DNA from: WTGA01 sp965214055
GTDB taxonomy: Bacteria; Pseudomonadota; Gammaproteobacteria; Arenicellales; Poriferihabitantaceae
Assembly (NCBI GenBank): GCA_965214055.1
Contig: OZ243931.1
Location: forward strand, 558,001-622,000
Reading direction: 5' to 3'
DNA length: 64,000 bases
The translations under genes and the position numbers were made by a program. Below, piece by piece: positions 63,496-64,000 of this stretch; positions within the stretch are counted from its first letter, which is position 1, and each line of letters starts with the position of its first letter. The notes under the pieces were generated by a model. The model did no database searches. It worked only from the letters and a program-made list of their open reading frames with translations, and was not told where the DNA came from.

Positions 63496-64000
63496 ATGCC
63501 CAGTAACATCCACCATCGAAGACGTCAGGACCTGATGCGTTGTATCGGCGACGGAATTGCCATTCTGACCACCGCCCATCACCAGCCCAGAAATGGGGAT
63601 ACCTTTTATCCGTACCGTCCGGACAGCGATTTCTATTACCTCACCCACTTTCCCGAACCCGAGGCGGTGGCGGTACTGGCTCCCGGAAGACCGGACGGAG
63701 AATTTTTGCTGTTTTGCCGGGAAAAGGACCCCGCAAAGGAACTGTGGGACGGCCGAAGAGCGGGGATCGAGGGGGCCATGGAAACCTACGGCGCAGACCA
63801 GGCCTTCCCCATCGGCGATCTCGAAGGTTGTCTGCCTGAATTGCTGGACAATCGCGACAAGGTCTATACCATGATGGGCCGGTATCCGGAATTTGACACG
63901 GAACTGCTCCGCAGCATCAACGACATACGCGGCCGGATTCGTTCTGGAGCCCACGCCCCGGGAGAATATATCGACCTCAGGCATGTTCTCCATGAAATGC
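63496..64000 (+). CDS. pepP: Xaa-Pro aminopeptidase PepP (5' part, runs off the window)
   Basis: The first 168 codons of aminopeptidase P: the N-terminal AMP_N domain with DTFYPYRPDSDFYYLTHFPE, quoted here as FYPYRPDSDFYYLTHFPE, and LAPGRPDGEFLLFCREKDP. The metal-binding C-terminal domain lies beyond 64000. The ATG at 63496 follows ygfB closely, the order ygfB-pepP being conserved. Confidence 0.9.
   Translation, partial: MPSNIHHRRRQDLMRCIGDGIAILTTAHHQPRNGDTFYPYRPDSDFYYLTHFPEPEAVAVLAPGRPDGEFLLFCREKDPAKELWDGRRAGIEGAMETYGADQAFPIGDLEGCLPELLDNRDKVYTMMGRYPEFDTELLRSINDIRGRIRSGAHAPGEYIDLRHVLHEM

Noticed and set aside
1..64000. CRISPR arrays, tRNA and rRNA genes
   Set aside because: No regularly spaced direct repeats, cloverleaf-like segments or rRNA sequences were noticed, but this was a reading by eye and a tRNA scan was not run.

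Overview
The window is chromosomal DNA of a G+C-rich gammaproteobacterium that looks methylotrophic on methylated amines. The gammaproteobacterial assignment rests on gene order: zapA, 6S RNA and fau facing ygfB and pepP; miaB-phoH-ybeY-lnt; and trpS-scpA-scpB-rluB next to a yciK-like gene. The methylotrophic assignment rests on a nearly continuous set of trimethylamine (TMA), TMA N-oxide (TMAO), monomethylamine and serine-cycle genes.

Region 1 (1-4.9 kb): the tail of an unknown gene, the wreck of an Rpn/YhgA-type nuclease gene, and a branched-chain amino acid/amide-type ABC transporter (livHMGF) with no binding protein beside it. Region 2 (4.9-13.6 kb): TMA monooxygenase (tmm), TMAO demethylase (tdm) and the TMAO importer tmoXWV. 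TMA would be oxidised to TMAO or TMAO imported, and Tdm would split it into dimethylamine and formaldehyde. The tdm-tmoX spacer holds a perfect 26-bp inverted repeat and two sets of direct repeats. Region 3 (13.7-22.7 kb): an eight-gene leftward operon (FAD amine oxidoreductase, gmaS, mgsA, mgsB, mgsC, two unknown genes, pdxJ) under a divergent GntR/FadR-type regulator. It handles monomethylamine through gamma-glutamylmethylamide and N-methylglutamate. The two unknown genes and the lone oxidoreductase are the best candidates for new biology in the pathway.

Region 4 (22.7-34 kb): an RND/MMPL-type exporter, an outer-membrane barrel, a LolA-like periplasmic protein and a rare GPP34-cytochrome P450 fusion, which together suggest lipid modification and trafficking. 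These are followed by a small porin-like protein, a cytochrome c5, an enoyl-CoA hydratase homologue without catalytic glutamates, an isopropylmalate-dehydrogenase-like enzyme and an M24 peptidase. Region 5 (34-51 kb): housekeeping genes (degenerate yciK, rluB, scpBA, trpS, yciO/sua5, pcnB, bioY, lnt, ybeY, phoH, miaB, a LeuA-family synthase, malY/patB, a cyclophilin and an EVE protein).

Region 6 (51-60 kb): serine-cycle genes: serine-glyoxylate aminotransferase (leftward), then malyl-CoA lyase, malate-CoA ligase (mtkAB) and PEP carboxylase (rightward). A frameshifted IS605-type tnpB sits in the divergent spacer, and a 19-bp inverted repeat brackets sga plus the insertion. Region 7 (60-64 kb): fau, 6S RNA, zapA, a ZapB-like coiled coil, an SDR, ygfB and the start of pepP.

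Together regions 2, 3 and 6 describe uptake and demethylation of TMA/TMAO, nitrogen and C1 release through the methylglutamate pathway, and carbon assimilation through the serine cycle. The dimethylamine-to-monomethylamine step and several serine-cycle and tetrahydrofolate enzymes are not in the window.
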